Source of the DNA: Scatophagus argus
Taxonomy: Eukaryota; Chordata; Actinopteri; Scatophagidae
NCBI RefSeq assembly: GCF_020382885.2
Contig: NC_058504.1
Location: forward strand, 782,501 to 846,500
Length of the DNA stretch: 64,000 nucleotides
Reading direction: 5' to 3'
Of this stretch, positions 46,401 to 58,105 are shown one piece after another. The translations under genes were made by a program, and so were the position numbers. A model generated the notes under the pieces. It saw nothing but the letters and a program-made list of their open reading frames with translations. It was not told the origin of the DNA and ran no database searches. How positions within the stretch are numbered: the stretch's first letter is position 1; each line of letters opens with the position of its first letter.

Positions 46401-48167
46401 CTCTGTCTCTGTCCGTGCCTCTGTGTCTCTGTCTGTCTCTCTGTCTCTGTGTCTCTGTCTCTCTTTCACCTCCCCCCCTCCTCTCCCTCCCCGCAGCAGA
46501 TCTCCCAGCTCCTGTCTCTCCTCCGGCAGGGTCAGCTGCAGCCGAGGCCCAACTTCAGAGGGAACAAATATTCACATCGCAACGGCAGGTCAGTCTGACT
46601 CCGCCTCCTCTTTCTCCTAATCCCTTCATCCTCCTCCTCCTCCTCGTCCTCCGTCCTCCTCTTTGCTCCTGTTTTCTTCTCTGATGTGTATGTGTGTGTA
46701 TGTGTGATGTGTTGAAAGCTGACGTGATGTCATGGATTGGTGTGTAAACACAAAGCACATTTCGGGCGTCACTTAGTTTTATTTTTTTACACTTTTTATA
46801 TTTTTAGATGTGCAAGAAAGGACAAAGTCAGTTGACTTTCATTGTGGGACTGTTGTCACATGACTTTGATTCAGACATTAAAACCTTCAGGTTGGGTTTG
46901 GTTTGGTAAGTAAGCTTGTAAACCTTTGGGTGAGTGACATGACGTCATGTGTCGTAAGTTAAAAACATTCACAGTTTGTCAGAGCTGACTTTAGGTTTCA
47001 GGTGAAACACAAACTGCTCCGTCCTGTGGTTCAAACTTTTCTTTAAACTTCACCAGCTGATGGTTTCTTCTGTCTGACCTCCACACATCAGATATGAACA
47101 AAGTTAGTGAGAGCGTGTGTGTGAAGGTAACCCAGTTAATACCAGTCCAGCTCAAAGTGTTTTAACGTCCAGGACCCCGTGTGGTTTTCACAGTGACCCC
47201 AGTAAGACGGCGGACGCTGCTTTGAGTTTGTTGTTTCTCTCTCGTCACTCCTGATGTTGTTGTTTTCTATCACATGTTAGAACATGATGGTGAATTTTTT
47301 AACGGCGGACTCACGGGTCACCAAACACAACCACAGTGTCTTCCTGTTGACCTCATGGGGACTAAGACTTGCAGCTGGACTTGCTGTCTCCCCCTCCATC
47401 AGCAGAGGTTTGGTTCATGGCCAGCTGGCTGCAGGTTTCAGACTGTGATCGCTGCTCGCTCGCTGATCAAACCGGGCGGCCGCTGATAGCAGCGCAGACA
47501 GATGGCGAGGAGCTCACAGATGTTTTCCCTGAACCACGACGGCTCAGTTTGGTTTGAAAAATCAGATCAAACTTTAGGTTCTAACTAAAAGTTTCGATTC
47601 TGATAGTCTGGAAAATGTCTTTTAAAACCGCACTCGTGTTTTTTGTTGTAGCTGATAAACGTCTTCCTCAGTGTTTCTGACCGACTGACCTGCTGGGACC
47701 GAAATAACAGCAACAGACAAACAGGACGTCAAGTCCAACACTGTCACAGGAAGAGTGTCTCATAACCCCAAAGTGTTATCGTGTGTGTGTGTGTGTGTGT
47801 GTGTATCACAGTGATGTCAGATCTAATCTCATCATCACGTTGATGCTGAAGTAGCTGCTTCCCGTCAGAGACTGAAAGGCTCAGATAGAGCTGCTATAAC
47901 CTGCCTTCACACACACACACACACACACACACACGGTCAGGTGAGTCATTCCATGTGGACGTCAGATGAAAGGCTATTTTGTCATTTACTTTGGATGACT
48001 TCAGTCCTGATAGCTTTTTGAACAGAATGGTCTCCTCCTCACCTGACAGTCACATGACACTTTAGTCATCAGTAGGGGGATGTAAAAGCAGGCTGTATGT
48101 CTGACTAACTCAGCTCTGAGCTCACCGTTATCTGACGGGCACCTCCGGACTGAGCCGCCAGCTTCAC

Positions 48168-48207
<40 letters not shown>

Positions 48208-49607
48208 CTCAGCGTGCGGTGGAGGGAGGGGCCGGGATGTCTGTGCATGTGTTACCTAAAACCTCAGGCATTTTATCAACATGTGATCTCACGACGCCAA
48301 ACCTCAAGTGTGAACGTTTCACACCGTCTGGTTTTTCCTCTGTTTTATGTCTGAAAGTAGCAAATGGAAATCGACATTTTTCTAAGGTTTTATCTTCCTT
48401 TAATGAGCCAAAGGACGGAGAGTGTCTGTAAATCCCTCTGACGTAAAATCTGTGAATTTAGTCCGTCAGTGTTCCACATGATCCAGATGTACATGTGGTG
48501 TCCTGGTGTGGTGTCACGTCCCAAACAACCTTTCAGTTGGTGTCAGAGCAGACTGAAGTGTGGCCTGCTCATCCTGTGCAGGTATGGAGGTCAGGACTGC
48601 GCCGACTGGCAGAGCACCAAGGACAGCGGACACGGTGAGAGCGAGGCTGGAGACGTGGACTGGGAACCTGGACGGGACTCACCCATCGACCCACAGCTGG
48701 AGGAGGGGCTCAGCAGCCTGCTCAACAATACAGGTAGGCTCATACGCCTCGACACGTCCCCCCTGAACTCCTACGAGGTACACTTTATTCACACATTCCT
48801 CCTGCGTAAAGGACTGTGCAGGGACCACAAACAGAAACCACGTTGCTGTGGTTTCTTACAGTCTGCTCGTTCTGCTCGCCATCACCGCATTAGGACCCAC
48901 TGAAAGAAAGGCAGCACGAACTGCACTGAGTGTGCAGGAGGGGCGGATTAAAACAACGTTAAAAACACTTTGTGTTAATATTTGTGAGATGTACAAAACG
49001 ACGCCTTCCAGTGTGAAAACACCAAATCGAATTTCAGCTTGTCCCCTGGTTGGTCATCGTTTGTCTTTGTGTTTGCACTGTGTAAACTCAACTGGTGTCA
49101 CTGAGTTTAGCTGTGGCCGCCTGGTGAAACTCTTTGATTCCTCAGGACAAAAGCAGCTGAACTTCGACCCCCACAGACCATACAGACGGTCACTTACAAT
49201 GGACTCACAGAAAAATGCAGAAAACAGGAAGAAAGCAGGAAATAACACAGTGGCAGGTTATACATCCACATCCACCCACGCGCTCCACTCATTCTCCAGT
49301 TCAAACTGCTGGTTCACGGGTTTGTTTGTCATCTAATGTGGTGTTTTCATGCAGCAGGACTGAATATTATCAGATCGTTTTTACAGTACTCTGCCAATTA
49401 GCATGCTAGCATTATTAGCTCATTATTAGCTCAGGTCTCAAGTCAGGCTGTGAAGTGAGTCGGGCCAGCAGGTGGGTCCTCGATGCCATTTTAAAGGAAC
49501 CAGGACTTCCATCTTTTCAAAGTCAGAGGCTGTAGCTGCCAAACATCAAGACACCTGAGGCTTTTTGTTTAGCTGGGAGTTCCACAGTGGTGTGTAAGCA
49601 GTTTGTA

Positions 49608-49652
<45 letters not shown>

Positions 49653-49777
49653 AGTGAGAGAGTTTCTTCCTGGTATTGTAGCTGTCAGAGCCCTGGGGCA
49701 AACAGAGGGGCTTACCGATGATGGTAGAGTGAGCTTCACTTAAAGACAGAGGAGAGAGGAACAAAAAGAGTGTGTGT

Positions 49778-49808
<31 letters not shown>

Positions 49809-52772
49809 GTGTTTGACTCACCTCCAGCCTGCGGGCTGTGTTATTGGTGTAACTCACACCACAGTGCTGTGGCAGCTCAGTGTGTGTGTGTGTGTGTGTG
49901 TGTGTTCTCAGGTATTCTGTTGTTAATAAGTTTAGTTTATCACGTTAATGTGTAAAACGTTCTCTCATCCTCGTCTGTCTGTTGGTGTTTGAATCGCAGT
50001 GATGATCTGCCGCCTTTTGCGTGTGGCTGAAGAGGAAAACATGCGATGATATCCTGCCTTCACCTCACAGTTTGTGTCGGTGGAAACCAGCGGGTCTCAG
50101 GTCTGAGTGCTGGATGATGGACCAGCGTGTTGGTGCTTCGGCTCTGTTCGTGGGATTTGTTGATGTGATGAGTGTGTGCCACACAGAGTGTGTGCGTGTG
50201 TGTGTGTAAGCTAATTCTCTGCATCTGGTTGTGGTCAGATGAAGGCGACCGCAGCTCCTCAGCAGGCTGATCAGTCTCAGCTGAGAGACGAGCACTTTTG
50301 AACTTTTACTACTTTAACTGATGTCTGGAGTGACTACGTTTACATTTTACACTCAACATTAAATAGAAATGGTTTTCCAGAGGCTCTAAATATCACCTTG
50401 TGTGAGACGTTCAGACATCATCCAAAGAGTTTCAGAGTGTTTATTAACCCGCAGAGGAGCATGTGACCACTTTCTCATCCTTTCATCAGTAATTTAACAC
50501 AGCAGAAAAGCTCGGTTACCACGGACGCTCAGTGACGCCCTGCCATTGGCTGGTTTGTCATGCAGGCGATGAACTTCAGTCTTCACTATTGGCCTTCTAA
50601 ATATCACACCAGTCAGGCTTTAATTTTGACCTGCACAATCTGAGCTTCACGACAAAGATCCAAACAAACCGCTTCATGTGCTCACTGTTCGCACGCCGAG
50701 ACTCTGTCATGGTTTTCGGATTTAAATTAGATCTGCTGCAGCGTGTTGTGCGAGCAGGAAGAACTGGACGTCAGCAGGATGTGATGAAATGAGCGTGTTG
50801 AAGGTAACATCCGGTCGCGGTCGCTCATTTTGTCCAGCAGACACGCTTTACATTAAATGAATAAATGAACTGCGGCGTCTGATCGTGTCAGTTGTGCTCG
50901 TTCGCCACTCCCATTGGTTTCACTCAGACACGCTGGGTGTTTCACGCCTCTGACAGCGAGGAGGCCGCCGACACGCCAAGAGGGGTTTTCACGTCGGTGC
51001 GGACGTGAGGTTTGGCCGTACGTTGGGAGCACGCGGGACGACGTGGAAAAGGAAAGGCGTGTTGACAGCTGCCTGATAAAACCACTGCGTCGTTTCCTTC
51101 CTCTCATCCTGCCTCTTTCTCACGGAGCAGTTAGCGAGAAGCTGGAAGGGCAGCTCAGTCTGAATCTGGCCCGGAAGGTGCGCCATGACAGGAAGAGTCT
51201 TACATTATCCAACGTTAACTACATGAACCTCAGCTGGGGTTCTGCAGCACACGTTTGTTCAATCAGACAGATTTCAACTGAGAAACCCAGAAGACAGAAA
51301 GAACTGAGAAGATACTTCATAAGTGATCATGCGTGGAGGTCTGTGTTGAGACTCCGCCTCATCAGACACCAAAGCAGACCAGTAACTCATCTGATGATCC
51401 CACAGCAGTCCGGTGGTGACCGGTCCTTTGCAAAATGCTGTCACTTTCTTTAGGGTGGAGGAACGTTTGGGCTGTTGGCTGTTGCTGACTGGCACTGACT
51501 TGATTTATGAGACCCAGTGGGCTCAGTTTGCATAAAAATAGGAGCTTTTCCCCCATTTTTTCTGTACTGATTTGTTCATAAAGCTCTGGAGGTGTTGACG
51601 GTGCTGCACAGATACTTCAGCTCCACAGGTGGCCGCATTCAGGAAGTGATAAAACGTGCAGTTGTTGACAAAAATTCAAAGCTGCAAGGTGAACCGATGA
51701 CGTTTGTCATGACTGAGCAGATGTTTGAACCTGAACAGGTTTGACACTTTAATGTGATACCTGATGATGAAAGGTTGGGTATTTATTTGCAGTCAGTTCA
51801 CTCAGTGTTTCAGCCACACTTCACTTCAGCTTCCTGTTCGCCGGCTCAGACGTCTTTCTCTTCCTCCCTGCAGACGATGTCTTCTCAGAGGTCAGCGATC
51901 CGGCCTGGATGGCCAGACTCTCCCTCCCGCTCGCTGCTGATTACCACGACAACGTTTTTGTCCCCAACGGGCCTCCGTCCCCTGAAAGTGAGCTCCTCCC
52001 CCGGGACGGCCTGGACTCCTCGTCCTTCTCCACATTCGGTAAAACACGAAGGATTCATCAAATGAAGTTGGTCTGATAATAATCGCAAATTGTTCATGGA
52101 TATTTTTTAAATTTTGAGCAAACAATCCATTTTCATGAGAAATGAACTTGGACTTTTTTTAGCTTATTTTTAGTCACTACAAATACAAAAAACTAAAAGA
52201 CCCCCCCACCCATCCAAAGAATGCTTGAGCAAACATTTCATTAAATATAAGTTCAAAGGGAATTTTGTCTAATTTAATCGATTGTTGATTGTTAGTACTT
52301 TCACAAAGTTCTCATCTTAGTTTCTCACAGTCCAAACTGACGTCCTCAAGTTGCTCCTGTTGTCCAACCAACAGTCCAAAACCCAAAGTGTCTTCAGTCA
52401 CTGTCAGAAATGACACAGAAAGGCCTCGAATCCTGACATTTCACAATCTGGAACCAGCAAATGTTTTACTTGAAAAATGATGTAAAGGATTTACGTCTTG
52501 TTGTTTTCGTCCTCTCAGGTAAAACTCCGGAGAAGGACGGCCCACTGGGCGGGGCTCTCCTGTCTGAGGTCAGCACGCTCTTTGAGATGCTGATGACGCA
52601 GAAGGCCGACGCCCATCCCGGCCCGCGGCCCGACGTCCTGTACCGGCTGTCTGCGGCGTACCGGCGCTCGCTCGGACTGGACGGCCCCGCCACCGCAGGC
52701 AGCGCACCAAGGAACTCTGGCAACACTGAGAGGGGGTCGGGCCTGGCTCCGCCCTCGGGACTTTGTCAATGA
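40589..52772 (+). CDS. pcdh12: Protocadherin-12 (PCDH12, VE-cadherin-2), 5 coding exons
   Basis: PCDH12 is a non-clustered protocadherin giving calcium-dependent homophilic adhesion at endothelial and related cell junctions. Exons 40589-43447, 46497-46588, 48582-48733, 51874-52038 and 52519-52772 total 3522 nt, or 1173 residues plus TGA (human about 1184); phases are consistent. A signal peptide (1-18) is followed by six cadherin repeats with calcium motifs: LDREEL and [15 protein letters not shown] and [15 protein letters not shown] and [15 protein letters not shown] and DENDNAP; LDYE and [15 protein letters not shown]. The single transmembrane helix is near 716-741. The cytoplasmic start [20 protein letters not shown] is near-identical to human. 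The C-terminal exons give [29 protein letters not shown] and LFEMLM. One large first exon encoding ectodomain, membrane helix and much of the tail is normal for the family. A poly(A) signal is at 53730. Confidence 0.96.
43448..46496. other. pcdh12 intron 1
   Basis: Non-coding. It contains (GT)n at 44235-44260, (CA)n at 45402-45423 and 45575-45593, and the large CT/TG microsatellite at 46131-46470 next to the acceptor. Confidence 0.7.
46131..46470 (+). repeat. (TCTG/TCTC)n compound microsatellite with 102-bp higher-order period
   Basis: About 340 bp built only of TCTC, TCTG and TGTG words. A block from about 46180 to 46275 recurs about 102 bp downstream (46201 aligns with 46303) with perfect identity for at least 80 bp. 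It ends 26 bp before pcdh12 exon 2. Confidence 0.9.
46497..46588 (+). CDS. pcdh12: pcdh12 coding exon 2
   Basis: [20 protein letters not shown] and [10 protein letters not shown] plus AG. Human [20 protein letters not shown] aligns directly. The acceptor CCCCGCAG follows a ~340-bp CT/TG microsatellite. 92 nt, phase 0 to 2. Confidence 0.96.
46589..48581. other. pcdh12 intron 2
   Basis: Non-coding. (GT)n at 47781-47804 and 48170-48206, (CA)n at 47909-47935. No other feature recognised. Confidence 0.7.
48582..48733 (+). CDS. pcdh12: pcdh12 coding exon 3
   Basis: [20 protein letters not shown] through [12 protein letters not shown], matching human EEELSSLLDP. Donor GTAGGC, phase 1. Confidence 0.9.
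48734..51873. other. pcdh12 intron 3
   Basis: Non-coding. (GT)n at 49611-49649, 49771-49791 and 49881-49905, and an uninterrupted G18 run at 49792-49809. No coding exon recognised. Confidence 0.7.
51874..52038 (+). CDS. pcdh12: pcdh12 coding exon 4
   Basis: [33 protein letters not shown] and SSFSTF; human [20 protein letters not shown] aligns. Donor GTAAAA. Confidence 0.94.
52039..52518. other. pcdh12 intron 4 with a dispersed repeat
   Basis: 52270-52400 shares words (GTCCTCAAGTTGCTCCTGTT, CCAACCAACAGTCCAAAACC) with a degenerate copy at 25250-25310 in shootin intron 2. Both are near AATCGAT/AATTGAT-rich sequence and look like one dispersed teleost repeat family. Confidence 0.6.
52519..52772 (+). 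CDS. pcdh12: pcdh12 terminal coding exon 5
   Basis: [51 protein letters not shown], ending SGLCQ then TGA. Human has FVSEMSSLLEMLLEQ and LRRLSVCGRTLSLD. Confidence 0.93.
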
Positions 52773-53729
52773 GTCCGTTAACTGAACACTGGAAAAGAGT
52801 GTGAGATCAGGAAGTTACACAAAATGTTTCTGTGTTGTTGTGTAAGTTGGGATTTTGGAGGCATTAGGTGATAAAATACTGTAAATAACGCCGTGATAGA
52901 TTGTTGATGTGAATATAAACGACGTGTAAGAACAGATTAAGAGGACTGAAGGTCTGAAGACACATTCAGAGTGAAGCTAGTCTTTGTCTCATTTTATTAA
53001 CATGAATCTGACTGCTGGGGGTCTTTTGTGGCCCCCCCAACGACCGCCTGGTCTTCACCTGCTCCAGTGGATGCGTCTGTTCAGGTTCATCGGGTGCGGA
53101 GGAAAGACAGGGAGGCTAAAAGGGAAAGTGGAAGGAGGACTGGGACAATCTTAGTCTCAGAATGTTCACTGAGGTGACAAGTGAGATGAAGGAAAACAGG
53201 AAGTGAAATGAATGGTAGAAATGAGGATTAATGGTGAGTGTGAAAGCTCAAAGGCGACTGGTTTATGTCTCACGGTGAAGCAGTCAGTCTCAGAAAGCAG
53301 TGAATCTGGTTTGGATGGACGAACTGTGTGTCGGGGCGTCATAAACCTGTTTGTAGGTTCTGTTCTTGGCCTGCAGAGAGCGAGCCGGCGGCTGGGAGGA
53401 AATGTCTCTTTGTCTTTTTGTCTTTCCTCAAGACTAAACAGAAAGGAGCTGAATGGAGGGAAGACAAAGTGTTTGTTGACAGTAGAGCAGCTCAGTGCGG
53501 ACCCCCCGTTCACCAGCCCTCAAACATCCCCTCTTTAAGGCTTTTTTGGGATCTTTGTGGAGGATGAACCGATGAATTGGTTTAACTTCAATCCAAAACT
53601 GTCGTATCTGTAGCCTTTTTTCAATTTGCCAACCAGAGCAACAGCACTTTGTACATAGTATTTTTTATATTTTGTAAAAGTTTTTGTACCAAGAAAGCAT
53701 TTTCACTGAGTTAGTTTTGGAAGTTTTTC

Positions 53730-53735
53730 AATAAA
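53730..53735 (+). terminator. pcdh12: pcdh12 polyadenylation signal AATAAA
   Basis: A canonical hexamer about 960 bp after the stop, followed by GTTTGTATCATGTTT, a GT-rich downstream element. The 3' UTR would run from 52773 to about 53755. Confidence 0.75.
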
Positions 53736-53902
53736 GTTTGTATCATGTTTAAACTGAAGAGGTCATGTGTTCTTATCATTTCATGTGCAGAAATGCGCGA
53801 ACTGCATTGAGGTGAGGTGTGAGGCTCTGCACAGGAAAAACAGCAAATTTTATTATCCATAAATAAATACGTATGTGAATCCTTCAGTCTGAAGGAGGCC
53901 TG

Positions 53903-53903
<1 letters not shown>

Positions 53904-53950
<47 letters not shown>
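53904..53950. repeat. (GT)n microsatellite
   Basis: About 47 bp of pure GT downstream of pcdh12. Confidence 0.95.
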
Positions 53951-53952
<2 letters not shown>

Positions 53953-56205
53953 CTGTACAAACACCTTCTCATATTATGGGGACTCGCCTTCTTGGAATCA
54001 AACATTTGGCCTTTGCAGCTCGGCGTGTGATGAAGATTGTGTTTTGGTGATGTTAGAATGGTGGACAAACTGTTAGTCGTCTCTCACAAGTGACAAAATG
54101 TGTGTGTGGGTGGTGGCTGCGCAGATGTTTCCCTTGTGCACAGCGCCATCTGATGGTTGAGAGACACATTACACTCAGACAGCCCAAAACATCATCAACA
54201 GCACCGCCTGGTGGCAGTCGCAGGTACCCAGTCTTATTTCATGTCATCTCATTCCCTTTGAGCTGCAGTCTTTCTGTGCTCACGCTTCACCCTGTTTGTA
54301 CTGTGATGTGTGGGTAAAATTGGTGCTGATACTGCAAGCTACATGTTAACATACCTGATGCTGTGATTCAGCAGCTCATCTTCCTTCCACTAAATCAAAA
54401 GTTTAGTTATTTGATTTTCAGCAGCTCCCTACATTGTAGACGTGTTTTGATTGGAGTTTTGTCCAGGATTTACTCCACCTGACACACTCAGTCACCTGGG
54501 ACAGGATCCAGCTCCTGAGACCCTGCATGATGGATGGGTGGATGCTGACCAAACTTTGTGATCATTTCTCATTACTTCTGTGATGATTTCTTATGATTTA
54601 GAGGTGGTGCAGGATGGTTAATGACTTGCACTCCTCCTGCAGTATTCTTGGTTTTCCCAGTGTGCTCTGTGGGCTTCAGATACATTCATCAGGCGGCTTT
54701 AGTGCAGGATTTAACCACTTTCTTTAGAAGGTTTAAATCTAACCTTTCTCGGGACACTTCTGATGAGCTTGGAGCATTTACAGCGATCTCAGTCTGTGGA
54801 GGAAATATTAGTTTCGAAGACAAACTGGTGCAGTTTAGATTTGCTGGGGAGCAAAAAGAGCACAACAAACACTTTTCTTTCTCCACAGATGCACAGTAAA
54901 CGGGAAGGTGTGGGAGCAGGAAACAGATCTGCAAGCTGCTTAATGCACAGTTTGCTATAAAATGTGCCACCTGTGGCTTACTGAATATGAGAGAAACCAG
55001 GAATCCAATAAAAACTCGATTAAAGCAACACAAGTATTTTATCTGTGAACCCTAATAATACAAGCAGAGTATAAACTCATTTGTGGCACCAACGTGAGGA
55101 TGTTTGGGTGAATCCCAGGAGGAGGGAAAGCGGATTCAGCCGCTGCAGAACACAACACAGCCGGCCCTCCATGGAAATATGTAAAGAAACAATAAATGAA
55201 AGCAGGAAGAGTGTTGGAACAACAAGTGTTTAATTTATCTCCAGTCATCTCACATGATGAAGGAGCTGGAATATCATTTAAGGGAGAGGAAATAGAAAAG
55301 GAAAAGAGGAAAGAAGAAAATGTCTTTTGTTTGTGATTCATTTGTGATTCTGATTGTGATACGTTTTCCCACTTCTTATCTCGGCTCAGGTTATCACTTA
55401 GATTTTCTGGGCTGGTTTAAGAGGAGACGCAGTGCAGCAGGTGAAATCATCTTCATCCTGCATTTAGTCTCAGAGGGACTGAGCTAAAGCTGCGTTTACA
55501 TCTTTAAACACAGCATGAGAGTCCAGGTTCATCAGACAGGGACAACAACATCCGTTTTACCATGAAGTCCGGTTCTCTGAGTCCACTTTGTATCAGCAGA
55601 CATCAGGAAATGAGATTTAAGAGCCTTTAACAACCTGTCTTATAAAACATGTTCGTCTTCAGCAGATGCTCAGTTTTCTCCTCTTGCAGGAGAGAAGAGA
55701 GAAAACTGGGAGAAAACTGCAGCCGCTCAAACAAACCAAACACATGAAGAAGAGCTTCGGGCTGGAAGGACTTCCTGTCCAGCATGAGCATCAGACTCGT
55801 GAAGCAGCCGACGCTCTTTGTGCGATGGTCATCAGTCTATACGTTAACACGTGCACCACTCATTAAGCAGCAACCGTACGACAGGATAAAGTACTGCAGA
55901 GCCCGCTGGTGGGCTTAGGCCTCTGGGCTTGCCGTAGGCTGCTTCTTTGAGCTGTGTTTTGCTGTTTCGACTCTCAAACTCTCAAACACTTTCTTTGTTT
56001 TGTTTTAGAGAAGTTCCTGGACAAATAAGACCAAAATAAAAACTTCTTTCTGACATGTCATGTCATGTTTGTTAGGTTTTGCAGTACATTGAGTGTTCAG
56101 AAGAACATTAATGTACTAAAACAGAATGGCAGACATTTTGGTTTTCTCCTGATGTTTTGGTTCCCACACGATGCACAGGGTGAGTGTTCATTCAGATGAA
56201 GCAGT

Positions 56206-56241
<36 letters not shown>

Positions 56242-57945
56242 CCATCTTTGTGTGTTCTTCCTTATTATTAGAATAGGTGGGCTAATAAGAAGCAAAAGGC
56301 TAAAGCTGAGGCTAACAGCAGATAGCTGCTATCACAGCTGTGTGATGTGTGTGTGTGTGTGTGCGCGCGCACATCTGCACCCTTCAGACTGTCATGTGAT
56401 TTCTTTACCTGTTGATCCATCATCTTCAGGCCTCACTGTGATTGGCTGAAAGGGGATGTGTTAATCACGACACCCTCTGAGCCGCAGCACCAGCATGAGC
56501 CAAAACAGGACAGGTAAGGAGCTGATTGGACAGACAACACACACCTGCAACGTGTGTCTGAGTGTGATCAGAGCTGCTGCAGCTTCAGGGAACACCGGAG
56601 GGCAGCAGAAGCCTGCAGATAAACAACCGCAGCCTCAAATCAACATCAAGTCACGTCAGATATTTTATCCACAGCTTCTCCTTCCACAACGATTTCAAAG
56701 GGGCTTTACAGATGATCAATCACTAATCAATCACACAACAAAATGATACACACAGAAAGGCTGTTGGAGCTGTGCCCCCATCATAAACCAGCATCAAGAC
56801 CACAGTGAGGGCACAGAAACCGCAGCTGCAGGGCTGCCATCTGCAGAACACCAGTGCAGCGCTGCACCAAACTCTGTTCAAATAAATCATGTTTTAATAA
56901 CAAGATGTTCTCAGATGTTACTGTCAGCTCCCCACTGAGGCCCCTACAGGACGGGACTGTTTACAGCCGTTACCACGGCAACTGCTGTGGCCTTCAGTGT
57001 TTGGTGTCAGAGCACCAGGGACCAGAAAAAAATGTGATGACAGGAAACAACTTGGCCAAATATGAAATGGAAACAATATTGCAATAAGCATAAGAAGTCG
57101 GGGAGCAGAAATGTGTCGTCAGCACACGGAGCATTCGGCTCCATTTGCCTCCCGGCTCCTCCTGAAGACACAAACTCTTCACATTAATATCAGTTATTCT
57201 TTTTACAGGCTCGGACAGCCGGGCTCTGCAGCTCTCAGCAAACACTCCTCAGTCAGGAGTGAAATGTGCATCTGCTGCGGACTATTTTCAGCAGAGGATG
57301 AACATTCACATTCACACTGAACATTCACAATCCTGTGCCGATTACATGCATGTTTACTGGAGCAAACTCTTCGTGTTCAGAGTGGTGCCTGCAGCATAGA
57401 GGATGTAATGCAGTCACCAGATTTATTATGTATTTTAGTCTCATAAGATGTCCACCCAAAACCAAAACAAAACAAAGCTGAGTGTTTTCAATCCCTGCTG
57501 AACGTAGGAAAGTGGACACTGCAGTGATTTGTTTTCGGACGCTTTACTTTCCACAAGGCCTTACTTAGAAGTATTCAAGTATTTAACCTAAAAAAAGCCT
57601 TGTTTCAAAAAGGTTTTCTGCATCTGAGGATATCACGATTCTAAATTCAAACTTTTAAATAGGTTACAGTTTGTAAAATCCTGCTATGAAGGGGCCATCA
57701 CTTCACTGGAAACCACTTTATTAGTGTGGCACCAACAAAAGCAGTGGGTGACTTTCCCCAGTGAGAGAAAGGACTCGACACTCACCGCCAGGTAAACGTC
57801 ACCGTGTGTGACAGGTGACTGAGACACAATGTTCACCTGCAGCAACAGATGTGGACGACTCGCTGCTAACGGCTGCGGCGCTCCACAGATCTGCTGTTTA
57901 CTCAGCTGGTAACTTCAGCTGGACGGAGAGACGCTGCCTCCATCC

Positions 57946-58105
57946 ATCCAGCCATCATCCATCCATCATCCATCCATCATCCATCCATCATCCATCATCC
58001 ATCATCCATCATCCATCATCCATCATCCAGCCATCCATCATCCATCCATCATCCATCCATCCATCATCCAGCCATCCATCATCCATCATCCAGCCGTCCA
58101 TCATC
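57946..58105. repeat. (ATCC/ATC) minisatellite
   Basis: About 160 bp of CCATCC and CCATCAT words in irregular order, with occasional CAGCC variants. Confidence 0.9.

Noticed and set aside
46071..46684. Open frames of 130-240 codons on both strands rich in Cys-Leu-Ser or Arg-Asp-Thr
   Set aside because: They are translations of the TCTC/TCTG microsatellite, which lacks stops by composition.
57946..58105. Regularly spaced repeats that could suggest a CRISPR array
   Set aside because: The unit is a 4-8 bp minisatellite without spacers, in a vertebrate genome.
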